From Planctomycetaceae bacterium (GTDB taxonomy: Bacteria > Planctomycetota > Planctomycetia > Pirellulales > Pirellulaceae), in contig JAIYDN010000052.1 in assembly GCA_027487485.1 (NCBI GenBank), positions 62,001-126,000 of the forward strand: 64,000 nt of DNA, given 5' to 3'. The notes below the pieces were generated by a model. The model searched no databases. It had not been told where the DNA came from and saw only the letters and a list, made by a program, of their open reading frames with translations. Each line of letters begins with the position of its first letter. Position 1 is the stretch's first letter. Below are positions 56,807 through 64,000 of the stretch, one piece after another. Both the position numbers and the translations under genes were made by a program.

Positions 56807-58885
56807 ATGAATATCAAGTGCCGAGTGACGACAAACGCTATTTTCTATGGTGCGATGTTTTGGCTCGGGAGCATGGTTAGGGCGCATGCGTTCGATCCAA
56901 GTGAACTGATTATTACTGAAAGCACGACTCTCGATCCGAACCAAACCTACTCGCGAATCATCATCAAAGCGTCCAATATTACGCTTGATGGACAAGGTGC
57001 TTGGCTGCTTGGAAAAACGGAAGGCAAGCCGTCGGAATATCAGGGCACTGCGATTGTCGCTCAGGGTGTGTCGGGCGTGACCTTAAAAAACATTCGCGCG
57101 AGAGGCTGGGAAACTGGTTTGCAGGTAACGGACGGAAAAGACTGGTTGGTGGAGGATTGTGATTTTTCGAACAACTTCCACGACCCTGACTTTGGCTGGG
57201 GCGAAAACGGTCGTCGAGGGGGAATTGTTCTTGAACGCGTGAGTTCGTCGATTCTACGTAAGAATAAAGCCAACCAAGTTTGGGATGGTTGCGTGCTGGT
57301 CGACTCCAACAACAATGTCCTTTCTGAAAATGATTTTTCACATACATCGAACACCTGCTTGAAGCTGTGGACATCGTGTGGGAATACGATCCGAAATAAC
57401 AAACTGAGTCATGGAATCCGAATCTCGCCGGGTGAGGTGCATGCTCGTGATTCGACGTGCGTACTGATCGAAAGCGGTTCTTGTGGCAATCAATTGATTG
57501 GCAACGATTGCACGTACGGCGGTGATGGTATCTTTGTGCGAGTGCTAAACGGTTGGTGTAGTACCGACAATCACTTTGTTGGAAATGACTGTTCTTATGC
57601 CAACAACAATGGTGTCGAATGTTGGGCACCGCGAAACACTTTTGAGAGAAACAAAGCGAATCACTGTAGTTATGGTTTTTGGCTAGGAGGCTCCGATCAA
57701 TCGCGATTGATCGAGAATGAGGCCAGCTACAACGGGCTCGCAACGGGTGCCCATAATTCTCCACACCTACCCGACCAAGGGCACGCGGGCATTGTATTCA
57801 TGTTTGGTAGCTCGTCGCATACCTTGGCTCGCGGAAATGTCTGCATTGGAAACAACGGGGCCGGAATTGCATTGATCGGAGACTTGGCCAGTAAAGGGGC
57901 GAAATGGCGAGCTTACCACTGGGTTCTTGAAAACAATAAGCTCCAGGGGAATCGATGGGGAATCTATGCCAAGCATGCGGATTGGATTGCGATTGCAGGA
58001 AACCGATTCGAAGATAATGAAGTGACGGACTTCGCGGCGGAGGATGTTACGCGGCTGGTAGAATCCAAAAGCGATGCCTTAACAACCGTGGCTTTGTCGA
58101 AAGCGATGATTGAGGGACCAGCGTCCGTTACGGTGGGGCAACCAAGCACTTGGACTGGTACTGTTACTGCCGAGACAGGCACGGCGAGGCCTGTCTTTAC
58201 GTGGGACATAGGTGATGGCATGTTTCGAACAGGTAAACAACTGACCCATACGTTCGATCGCACTGGATTTCATCGAATGGGATTCAACGTGACTGATGGA
58301 CATAATACCGAAGTCGCATGGCAAGACATCTACGTTGTAAGGCAGGGTGTGGAGATCGGAACCGAAGGGCAGGCAAACGAGTGGTCAGTGGAAGATCTTG
58401 ACGTGAACGGTCGTATCGGTCCACAAGTTTCGAAAGCCGAATTCTGGACCGAACCAAAAGTACGATTGGTTGGGCGGTCCTCGCTGGGCGTGGTTATTCG
58501 TCCCTACGGTGGTTTCCGAGCCTCGCTTCATGTACCGATCCAAGATCTTGCCAACAGGTCGCTGAAGGGAAAAACGAAATTAACATTTTGGCTGAAATCC
58601 ATCAACGAAGACGCGACCGGTTGGCAGGGTGGCCCGTTCATAACGCTGTCGGAGGGGAATAAGTCCTATCGCATGGAACCCAAGGAAGGACGAGATCTCA
58701 TGAGAGAATCTCCTTACAGCGAGAGCCGAGAGGGGTGGCGACTCTGGGAGATTCCTCTTAACGGAAACGAGTCCTGGGAAGGTATTGGAGAACTGCCAAC
58801 TCGCGTAGATCGGTTGTCGTTGGCTTTTGATTCCTGGGGCGCACCCACATTGAGGTTTTGGCTAGATGGTTTGGCCTTGGAGTGA
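56807..58885 (+). CDS. Secreted right-handed beta-helix protein with PKD domain
   Basis: The 692-residue exported protein begins with a signal peptide (TTNAIFYGAMFWLGSMVRAH, cleavage near AHA-FDPSE). Residues 35-430 form a parallel beta-helix: repeated N-x-x-x-NxxxxN turns in LKNIRARGWETGLQV, SILRKNKANQVWDGCVL, NVLSENDFSHTSNTCLK and NTFERNKANHCSYGFWL. Residues about 455-530 form a PKD domain (TFDRTGFHRMGFNVTDGHNT). The rest resembles a carbohydrate-binding jelly-roll (FRASLHVPIQDLANRSLKG, ending LRFWLDGLALE). A pectate-lyase-like carbohydrate role is plausible but no catalytic residues are clear. The ATG at 56807 gives the signal peptide. It interrupts the photolyase run and may be unrelated to it. 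Confidence 0.85.
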   Translation: MNIKCRVTTNAIFYGAMFWLGSMVRAHAFDPSELIITESTTLDPNQTYSRIIIKASNITLDGQGAWLLGKTEGKPSEYQGTAIVAQGVSGVTLKNIRARGWETGLQVTDGKDWLVEDCDFSNNFHDPDFGWGENGRRGGIVLERVSSSILRKNKANQVWDGCVLVDSNNNVLSENDFSHTSNTCLKLWTSCGNTIRNNKLSHGIRISPGEVHARDSTCVLIESGSCGNQLIGNDCTYGGDGIFVRVLNGWCSTDNHFVGNDCSYANNNGVECWAPRNTFERNKANHCSYGFWLGGSDQSRLIENEASYNGLATGAHNSPHLPDQGHAGIVFMFGSSSHTLARGNVCIGNNGAGIALIGDLASKGAKWRAYHWVLENNKLQGNRWGIYAKHADWIAIAGNRFEDNEVTDFAAEDVTRLVESKSDALTTVALSKAMIEGPASVTVGQPSTWTGTVTAETGTARPVFTWDIGDGMFRTGKQLTHTFDRTGFHRMGFNVTDGHNTEVAWQDIYVVRQGVEIGTEGQANEWSVEDLDVNGRIGPQVSKAEFWTEPKVRLVGRSSLGVVIRPYGGFRASLHVPIQDLANRSLKGKTKLTFWLKSINEDATGWQGGPFITLSEGNKSYRMEPKEGRDLMRESPYSESREGWRLWEIPLNGNESWEGIGELPTRVDRLSLAFDSWGAPTLRFWLDGLALE

Positions 58886-59008
58886 GTAGACCATGGGAAT
58901 GAGGGGAGTTTCGAACATCCCTTTTCTGCTGGGACAAAGTGTTTAGTTTTCTCTAGTCCTTCGGTAAAGTGTTGCAGAGAGATCGTTTACGCGAAACGGA
59001 TTTTAACG

Positions 59009-59191
59009 ATGAAAAGCCGCTCCAAGTCGAACCTGCACTCCAAAACATGTTCCGCATGCAACCGACCATTCGAGTGGCGAAAAAAGTGGGAAAAGGTTTG
59101 GGACCAAGTGAAGTATTGCAGCGAACGATGCAGGCGGGGCGGAACCAAGAATCCAGCAGTGACTCCACTTTCAGCTTCAGACAAGGCGTAA
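59009..59191 (+). CDS. DUF2256 zinc-ribbon-like protein
   Basis: A 60-residue protein matching DUF2256: KTCSACNRPFEWRKKWEKVW and DQVKYCSERCRRG give the family pattern CxxC(x)n RKKW x W(x)n YCSxxCR, which should bind one zinc. The function is unknown, but in many bacteria the gene is a neighbour of photolyase or cryptochrome genes. It ends 2 bases before the GTG of the next photolyase-type gene, so the two are surely co-translated. Its recovery strengthens the reading of this region as a photobiology cluster. Confidence 0.93.
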   Translation: MKSRSKSNLHSKTCSACNRPFEWRKKWEKVWDQVKYCSERCRRGGTKNPAVTPLSASDKA

Positions 59192-59192
59192 T

Positions 59193-60758
59193 GTGCAAAG
59201 ATCGTCTGTTCAGTTTGTTTGGCTGAAGCGAGACCTAAGGTTGAGCGATCATCGGCCGATATGGGAAGCTTGCAAGAATGGCCCGACCGTGGTGCTCTAT
59301 GTCTTTGAACCGAAACTATGGGCAATGCCCGAGATGGATCGGTCTCATTTTGACTTCATCGTTCAATCGCTTGAAGATCTATCAAAACGTCTAGAAATGA
59401 TAGGTGGGCGGCTGGCCGTGCGGGTGGGTGAACTGCCCGAGGTCTTTGTCGAAATCGGATCCAGCTTCCATGTCACGGCGCTCCATTCGCACGAAGAGAC
59501 CGGAAATGGTTTCACCTACGACCGAGATCTGCGTGTTTCGAAATGGGCACGGCAACTTGGAATCCCCTGGTTTCAGTATCCTCAAAATGGCGTTGTAAGA
59601 GCTCTCAAGAGTCGCAATGGGTGGGCAGACCTGTGGCAGAAGCGAATGACAGCTTCTGTGACGCCAACGCCAAAACAAATAGCCATCCCGAATCATTTTG
59701 ATTGGGGACGTCTGCCTGAAGCGAAGGAGCTAGGCCTAGACGTTTCACAAAAGACCAATCTTCAGGTGGGTGGCGAAACGAATGCGAACGAAACCCTGGA
59801 TTCATTTCTAACCACTCGCGGATTCCACTATAGAAAAGGCATGTCGAGTCCGGTCAGTGCCCATCAGGATTGCAGTCGACTGAGTCCCTATTTAGCTTGG
59901 GGCTGCATCTCCATGAAGTCTGTGTACCAGCGATTGATCGCGAGACAACAAGAAGTTCGGGAAGCTCCCGCCGGTTCTCTCGACTCGCGTTGGACGGGGG
60001 CGCTAAATTCTTTTGCCTCCAGGTTGGCATGGCACTGTCACTTTATGCAAAAACTGGAGGATGAGCCAGAGCTTGAGTTTCAAAATATCAGCCGTGTCTA
60101 CGACGGACTTCGTGAGAATGATTTTAATCAGGAGCGATTTGAAGCCTGGAAGGAGGGCAGGACAGGCTATCCGATGATCGACGCATGCATGCGGGCACTG
60201 CATCAAAGAAGTTGGATCAATTTTCGAATGCGAGCGATGCTGGTTTCGTTCGCCTCCAATCACTTATGGCTTCATTGGCGCCCAACAGCGGTGCATTTAG
60301 CGAAGCACTTTTTGGACTTCGAGCCAGGTATCCATTTCTCGCAATGCCAGATGCAATCGGGCACAACAGGCATCAATACCATCCGAATCTACTCTCCAGC
60401 GAAACAAGTGATCGACCACGATCCGACCGGGGCGTTCATTAGGCAATACGTTCCCGAACTAGCAAACGTTCCGGATCAGTATTTGCCAGAACCGCACCGG
60501 ATGCCGATGGACATACAGTCTCAAGTAGGCTGCATCCTTGGACGCGATTATCCGTTTCCTATCGTAGAGCATCGTCAGGCGTACAAATCGGCTCAAGAAA
60601 AGATATTTGCGATTCGTCAAACGAGTGCTGCGATCGACGATTCGAGACGAGTATTCGTCAAACACGGTTCCCGCAAGAAACGAGACCCGTTACTTAAGCC
60701 CAAGAAAACATCAGAATTTATTCAGCAGTCTTTGTTTGATCGTTTCGAGGATCCCTAG
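59193..60758 (+). CDS. Cryptochrome/photolyase family protein
   Basis: A 521-residue flavoprotein with a normal photolyase layout. The antenna-type N-terminal domain starts FVWLKRDLRLSDHRPIWEAC (the usual WFRxDLRxxDN..). The FAD domain has GFHYRKGMSSPVSAHQDCSR, LSPYLAWGCISMKSVYQRL, TGYPMIDACMRALHQRSWIN and FRMRAMLVSFASNHLWLHW, then GIHFSQCQMQSGTTGINTIR. Its C-terminal tail is short and lysine-rich. Whether it repairs DNA or only signals cannot be told from sequence. GTG at 59193 is the start, 2 bases after the DUF2256 stop. It closes the photobiology run. Confidence 0.93.
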   Translation: MQRSSVQFVWLKRDLRLSDHRPIWEACKNGPTVVLYVFEPKLWAMPEMDRSHFDFIVQSLEDLSKRLEMIGGRLAVRVGELPEVFVEIGSSFHVTALHSHEETGNGFTYDRDLRVSKWARQLGIPWFQYPQNGVVRALKSRNGWADLWQKRMTASVTPTPKQIAIPNHFDWGRLPEAKELGLDVSQKTNLQVGGETNANETLDSFLTTRGFHYRKGMSSPVSAHQDCSRLSPYLAWGCISMKSVYQRLIARQQEVREAPAGSLDSRWTGALNSFASRLAWHCHFMQKLEDEPELEFQNISRVYDGLRENDFNQERFEAWKEGRTGYPMIDACMRALHQRSWINFRMRAMLVSFASNHLWLHWRPTAVHLAKHFLDFEPGIHFSQCQMQSGTTGINTIRIYSPAKQVIDHDPTGAFIRQYVPELANVPDQYLPEPHRMPMDIQSQVGCILGRDYPFPIVEHRQAYKSAQEKIFAIRQTSAAIDDSRRVFVKHGSRKKRDPLLKPKKTSEFIQQSLFDRFEDP

Positions 60759-61052
60759 CCTCGCGACAGATCCAGATAATGAGACTTCGCCGTGATGCGT
60801 TCGGAGCCCCGTGAAGCCCCTGGGGCGGATGCCGGCTGCGTTACGAATTGCCCGCAAGAAACCGATGTCGCGGCTAGCGCCCACGGCTCAAGTTTCACGG
60901 TGGAACTTGCTTCGGCTGGGCCGGATTGCTCTGGAATCAGCTGCGAAAATTAACGATTTTCGGGTTTCTTTCGGATAGAGCGGCTACTACATTGTGTGGT
61001 TTGCATCCGAAGGCTTCCCTACACGGCAGCTGATTTTACCAGACAAATTTCC
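60759..61052. other. Intergenic region after the photolyase island (294 bases)
   Basis: No gene is supported. It contains a GC-rich section (60800-60930) with small inverted segments such as CAAGTTTCAC and GTGGAACTTG (about 60889-60909). No T-tract follows, so this is not a clear terminator. A promoter for the EIIA gene should lie here, but I see no good -35/-10 pair. Confidence 0.4.
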
Positions 61053-61775
61053 ATGGCTAGCAAAGATTTAGATATAGACCAACTCGCCTTGTACCTTCAC
61101 ATCACACCTGCTCAGGTCAATAAGATGGCCGTGCGAGGTAAGATTCCGGGGCGCAAAGTTAATGGCGATTGGCGATTCTCTGAATCGGAGATCCATCATT
61201 GGCTCGAAGAACAGATCGGTCTTAGCGACGCTCAGGAATTGGAGCGGATGGAGAAAGTTCTGGAGAAGAACATCGATGTCTCGGTTGACGATCGAGCGAT
61301 GCTCAGCGACTTCTTGTCGCCTCTTGCAATCGAGATTCCGCTGCCTGCAAGAACTCGCGGCTCGGTGATTCGCGAGATGTGCCAATTGGCTTCGATGACC
61401 GGTCTGCTCTGGGATCCCGCCGTGATGGCTGAAGCCGTGGCCGCCCGTGAAGATCTTCATCCAACAGCCCTGGAAAACGGAGTAGCACTTCTTCACCCGC
61501 GAAGACCTCAGACATCGATCTTGGCGGAGCCCCTGGTGGCTTTGGGCATTTCGACTCAGCCGATCCCCTTCGGCAATGTATCGGGACACTTGACCGACGT
61601 TTTCTTTCTGATTTGCTCCACCGACGATCGAGTGCACTTAAGAATTTTAGCACGGCTTGCGAGACTGGTTACCGACGAGGTCTTCTTAACCATGTTGCGA
61701 TCGGCCACGTCAGGCTCCGAAGCGATCGATATCATTCGGTCTGCAGAACTCGAACTGACTCAATCTTCGGTTTAA
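61053..61775 (+). CDS. EIIA(Ntr)/PtsN-like domain with N-terminal excisionase-type HTH
   Basis: The 240-residue protein joins two domains. Residues about 1-55 are an excisionase-type HTH_17: DIDQLALYLHITPAQVNKMA and VRGKIPGRKVNGDWRFSESE. Residues about 95-235 are a PTS EIIA-2 (mannitol/fructose/Ntr) domain: SVIREMCQLASMTGLLWDPA, then EDLHPTALENGVALLHPRRP (histidine of the phosphorylation site), LVALGISTQPIPFG and HLRILARLARLVTDEVFLTM. This looks like a planctomycete signalling EIIA with a DNA- or protein-binding head. No HPr or EI gene is nearby. The ATG at 61053 is preferred over the open frame starting at 60996. The following gene starts 2 bases after its stop. Confidence 0.88.
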   Translation: MASKDLDIDQLALYLHITPAQVNKMAVRGKIPGRKVNGDWRFSESEIHHWLEEQIGLSDAQELERMEKVLEKNIDVSVDDRAMLSDFLSPLAIEIPLPARTRGSVIREMCQLASMTGLLWDPAVMAEAVAAREDLHPTALENGVALLHPRRPQTSILAEPLVALGISTQPIPFGNVSGHLTDVFFLICSTDDRVHLRILARLARLVTDEVFLTMLRSATSGSEAIDIIRSAELELTQSSV

Positions 61776-61777
61776 TA

Positions 61778-62710
61778 ATGACGAGATCGATTGAGATTGG
61801 CTGGTACGGTCCAACTCATGATTGTTGGGGTTGGACGCTAGAACATTTTCGGGATGTCGTGGTGTTACGGCAGCAAGACATTGCGAAATGGATTGAAGAT
61901 CATTCTGGTTCGCGCGATGCCGGGAGTAATGATGCAACGGCATTGCTTCTATTTGCCAGCGATCATCGGACCGATGCTACCGTAGACCTTATTCGCTCTT
62001 TAGACCTGAAGCACGCGACGACGGAGACGACGTCGCAATCCACGCTTCCTTGGGGTTTGGTTCTGGGAACGGACTGGTCCGGCCATCGGCGAACACAACC
62101 CTTGCCCGACGCTTGGAATACTTTTTACTGGTATGAGCTTCATGATCGATTGTTGCCATGGATTGGCCAATTGGCACCTCTCATGGAATATTCATCCAAG
62201 CAAGTTTCCTTAGAAGCGAACGCCTCGCAGGGAAGAAAACCAAGCGTTCGAGTGCAGCGCTGGATCGATTCGATGACGATCGCGAAGGGAGAACGGGCCA
62301 AGCAAGGAACCAAGCCACGCTTAGCTCTGGTCGTGGTGGACCAAATGGAAACTAAGCAGCTTTGGGTCGATGCATTGGGACGCCATCAGATACAAACAGT
62401 CTGTGCTGCGCCCGACCAAACTGACTTTTGGATCGAACCTGATTGGATCGTGATCGACATAGCAAAACCGCCGCTGGAGTACACCTTTGACAAGTCCACC
62501 AATGGACCAGACGGTTCGTCGGTTAGCGACCGGTTCGAGAAAACTTTAATTCGGCTTACCGAACAATTTCCGCAGAGCATCAAAGTGGTGGTGGACGGAT
62601 TTCCCCATTGGGACCGATGGAACGATTTGCAATCCATGGGGGCGGATCTGATGGTGGCCAAGCCTTACAACGTCGAGGGCTTAATCGACACGCTTCAGCT
62701 CTTGGGCTGA
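61778..62710 (+). CDS. Hypothetical tryptophan-rich protein with possible receiver-like C-terminus
   Basis: The 310-residue protein is not one I can assign. It has many tryptophans near the N-terminus (SIEIGWYGPTHDCWGWTLEH). The central part has ETTSQSTLPWGLVLGTDWSG. The C-terminal 130 residues show an alternating strand/helix pattern: LALVVVDQMETKQLWVDALG, DWIVIDIAKPPLEYTF, and IKVVVDGFPHWDRWNDLQSM, then ADLMVAKPYNVEGLIDTLQL. This resembles a response-regulator receiver fold without the phosphoacceptor set (compare the KP at the end). Translation is probably coupled to the EIIA gene, 2 bases upstream. The real start is the ATG at 61778; the longer open frame inside the EIIA gene is a shadow. 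Confidence 0.68.
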   Translation: MTRSIEIGWYGPTHDCWGWTLEHFRDVVVLRQQDIAKWIEDHSGSRDAGSNDATALLLFASDHRTDATVDLIRSLDLKHATTETTSQSTLPWGLVLGTDWSGHRRTQPLPDAWNTFYWYELHDRLLPWIGQLAPLMEYSSKQVSLEANASQGRKPSVRVQRWIDSMTIAKGERAKQGTKPRLALVVVDQMETKQLWVDALGRHQIQTVCAAPDQTDFWIEPDWIVIDIAKPPLEYTFDKSTNGPDGSSVSDRFEKTLIRLTEQFPQSIKVVVDGFPHWDRWNDLQSMGADLMVAKPYNVEGLIDTLQLLG

Positions 62711-62711
62711 A

Positions 62712-63203
62712 TTAGCTAACGGAGTCTTGGAACAGCTTGCGAAGATAGTCCAGGGAGCGTTGATAGATCATGGGCTCTTTGCTCGCTCTGGGGCCGGCCA
62801 CGTTGAGTCGCTTGACTTGGTGTATTTCAAGCCATTCTCGGACGCGTTGCCTACGACCTGGATGGGAAAGACGCAGCTTCAAGCAAGGTTTGCTTTGCTG
62901 GATTGCGAACTGCGCGGTCAAATAGCTTCCCCCTTGGAGCTCGCCGTTGTAAAGAATCAGGGTCGCGTCCGAATCGAGAATGTTCTTTCGAGTTCGATCT
63001 GCGTAATTCGCACTGTCCAGTTCTTTCAGAAGATAGCAGGCGTCAATGCGTCCATCTTCTGCGACTCGCCCTTTCGGGCACCACCCTGCGTGCGGAATGC
63101 CAAGCTCGATCGCTAGGTCCAAGGCCGCTCGGTCCACGCCCGTCTGTCCACCTGAGACGATGCACTCAGGCCACCAAGTCGGTTTTTGGTTCGTTTCGGG
63201 CAT
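62712..63203 (-). CDS. Circularly permuted YpsA-like (Rossmann fold) protein
   Basis: The 163-residue protein resembles the cpYpsA/molybdenum-carrier-like family (PF12694), a nucleotide-binding Rossmann fold of the SLOG type. The start is IVSGGQTGVDRAALDLAIEL, then GIPHAGWCPKGRVAEDGRID, RTRKNILDSDATLILYNGEL and QGGSYLTAQFAIQQSKPCLK, and the closing KRLNVAGPRASKEPMIYQRS. These are the GGQTGxDRAAL and GWCPxGRxAEDG signatures. SLOG proteins sense or cleave nucleotide-derived molecules, but here the role is unknown. I use the ATG at 63203 (MPETNQKP); the open frame upstream is not conserved. It converges with the novel gene (1 base between stops). Confidence 0.87.
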   Translation of the reverse strand: MPETNQKPTWWPECIVSGGQTGVDRAALDLAIELGIPHAGWCPKGRVAEDGRIDACYLLKELDSANYADRTRKNILDSDATLILYNGELQGGSYLTAQFAIQQSKPCLKLRLSHPGRRQRVREWLEIHQVKRLNVAGPRASKEPMIYQRSLDYLRKLFQDSVS

Positions 63204-63452
63204 TTTTATTCGGAGATGGACGATCGTGACTGGAGCCGTGGGGTAGGCAAATCGCGGAATAGTCCAGTTCTGCTTGAACCGTCTGTAACGATCATGCGCT
63301 GACTTTGGACTCGGCAATTGGCAGCGATTATGAGATTTTCCCGCCTCGGCTGCAAGCTGTGGCTTAGGTTTCGAAGGATCGGCGTATGCAAGAGCAACGC
63401 CAGCACCCGATCAAAACGTAAGCCCGTTCCTTATATCCATCAACAAATCGCA

Positions 63453-64000
63453 ATGATTCCAATTCAGACTCAAACCGTTTCGACGATTTTAGGCAAACCA
63501 ACCAAGACTCGATTCGCGATGGCTGGAATCGGTTTAGTGGTTATTTCGCTTGCTGTAGGGATGGCGCCGAACACCTCCAACAAAGTCGATCCTCGCGATG
63601 CAAATTGGCAAGTAGCCATCGATCCACACAAAGTGATTGGCTACCAAAGCTGTGAAAAATGCCATGCCTCCGAAGTGCAGACTTGGAAGCGAACCCCGCA
63701 TCACGAAACGTTCTTAACCCTGCATCGCAAGCCAGAAGCTCAGCAAATTGCCAACAAGCTTGGCATCAGCGACTTCAAGAGCGAATCCAATTGCATCCAA
63801 TGTCATTATACGATGGACCAAGTCGACAACCGTCTTGAGGCGATTGCGGGTGTGTCGTGCGAATCATGCCATGGATCTGCTCAAGATTGGGTGGCTGTGC
63901 ACAACGACTACGGTGGACCTTCGGTGACTCGAGCCCAGGAAACACCTGAGCATCGCAATCAGCGGTTCCTGACCAGCATTCAAAATGGGATGCGAAACCC
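63453..64000 (+). CDS. Multihaem cytochrome c family protein, N-terminal part (3' end outside window)
   Basis: The frame opens with ATG at 63453 and runs to the window edge, giving 182 complete codons. It has a membrane anchor or signal (MAGIGLVVISLAVGMAP, about residues 23-39) followed by the cytochrome c-554/NrfA-like region. Three CxxCH haem motifs are visible: CEKCH near 71, CIQCH near 113 and CESCH near 135. Between them is TPHHETFLTLHRKPEAQQIA, typical of planctomycete cytochrome c family proteins. More haems or domains may follow outside. It probably acts in the periplasm or at its membrane; the substrate cannot be inferred from the fragment. Confidence 0.88.
   Translation, partial: MIPIQTQTVSTILGKPTKTRFAMAGIGLVVISLAVGMAPNTSNKVDPRDANWQVAIDPHKVIGYQSCEKCHASEVQTWKRTPHHETFLTLHRKPEAQQIANKLGISDFKSESNCIQCHYTMDQVDNRLEAIAGVSCESCHGSAQDWVAVHNDYGGPSVTRAQETPEHRNQRFLTSIQNGMRN

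Noticed and set aside
1-64000. tRNA or rRNA genes
   Set aside because: By eye I found no cloverleaf with a TTCRANY T-loop or rRNA-like conserved segment in the intergenic regions. A covariance scan would settle this.

Overview
The window reads as a chromosomal segment of a planctomycete, most likely of the Pirellulaceae (Rhodopirellula/Blastopirellula relatives). The evidence is the gene content. It has a Gfo/Idh/MocA - PSD1 (DUF1549/DUF1553) - DUF1501 operon, a secreted protein with an N-terminal LEDRRVLA motif and a C-terminal dockerin pair, a formylglycine-generating-enzyme-like protein, a class II DAHP synthase, and many planctomycete-type hypotheticals and palindromic intergenic repeats. 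I saw no rRNA, tRNA, CRISPR array, prophage or intact insertion sequence.

Layout. 1-5 kb holds metabolic genes (3' end of bioA, DAHP synthase, a CxxCxxCC protein, Mn-type superoxide dismutase, acireductone dioxygenase, a UbiA-type prenyltransferase). 5-17 kb holds secreted and envelope genes, including the PSD1/DUF1501 operon. 17.2-20.7 kb is an ECF sigma operon with a membrane protein and a coiled-coil protein, bracketed by copies of two palindromic repeat families. 20.7-25.9 kb has cutA, a UbiB/ABC1 kinase and a minus-strand stress group (YflT-like, small lysine-rich, cupin, helical secreted, triple-BON). 26.5-31.8 kb is an HlyD - RbbA-like - ABC-2 permease export operon. 31.8-34.2 kb is a scar region, bounded by a 60-bp direct repeat. 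It contains a toxin-antitoxin pair with an internally deleted PIN toxin, a transposase relic, a frameshifted HINT (polymorphic toxin) relic and two 208-bp direct repeats. 34.2-36.1 kb encodes an ABC protein whose nucleotide-binding motifs are all degenerate.

36-50 kb is mostly housekeeping: an NtrC-family regulator, a cysteine-synthase-like enzyme, an SDR and a diadenylate cyclase, rpmB, gatC, a GNAT protein, an acidic protein, ileS, fumC, fliW, and prfB with its programmed +1 frameshift. 50.4-60.8 kb is the most striking part, a same-strand photobiology island. It has a PAS-LuxR regulator, a class II photolyase fused to a renalase-like flavoprotein, an FeS-BCP-type photolyase lacking two of its cluster cysteines, an integral membrane protein, a TIGR03643 protein, a beta-helix protein, a DUF2256 zinc protein and a cryptochrome/photolyase. 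61-64 kb has an EIIA(Ntr)-like protein with an excisionase-type HTH, a novel protein, a cpYpsA-like protein and the start of a multihaem cytochrome c.

The strongest candidates for under-described biology are the photolyase island and its unusual fusion, the pseudo-ATPase ABC protein next to the scar, the repeat-bracketed sigma operon, and a pair of matching intrinsic terminators (25.95-26.44 kb) that enclose about 0.4 kb with no convincing gene. Identifications rest on recognised motifs in the translations; no database search was run.
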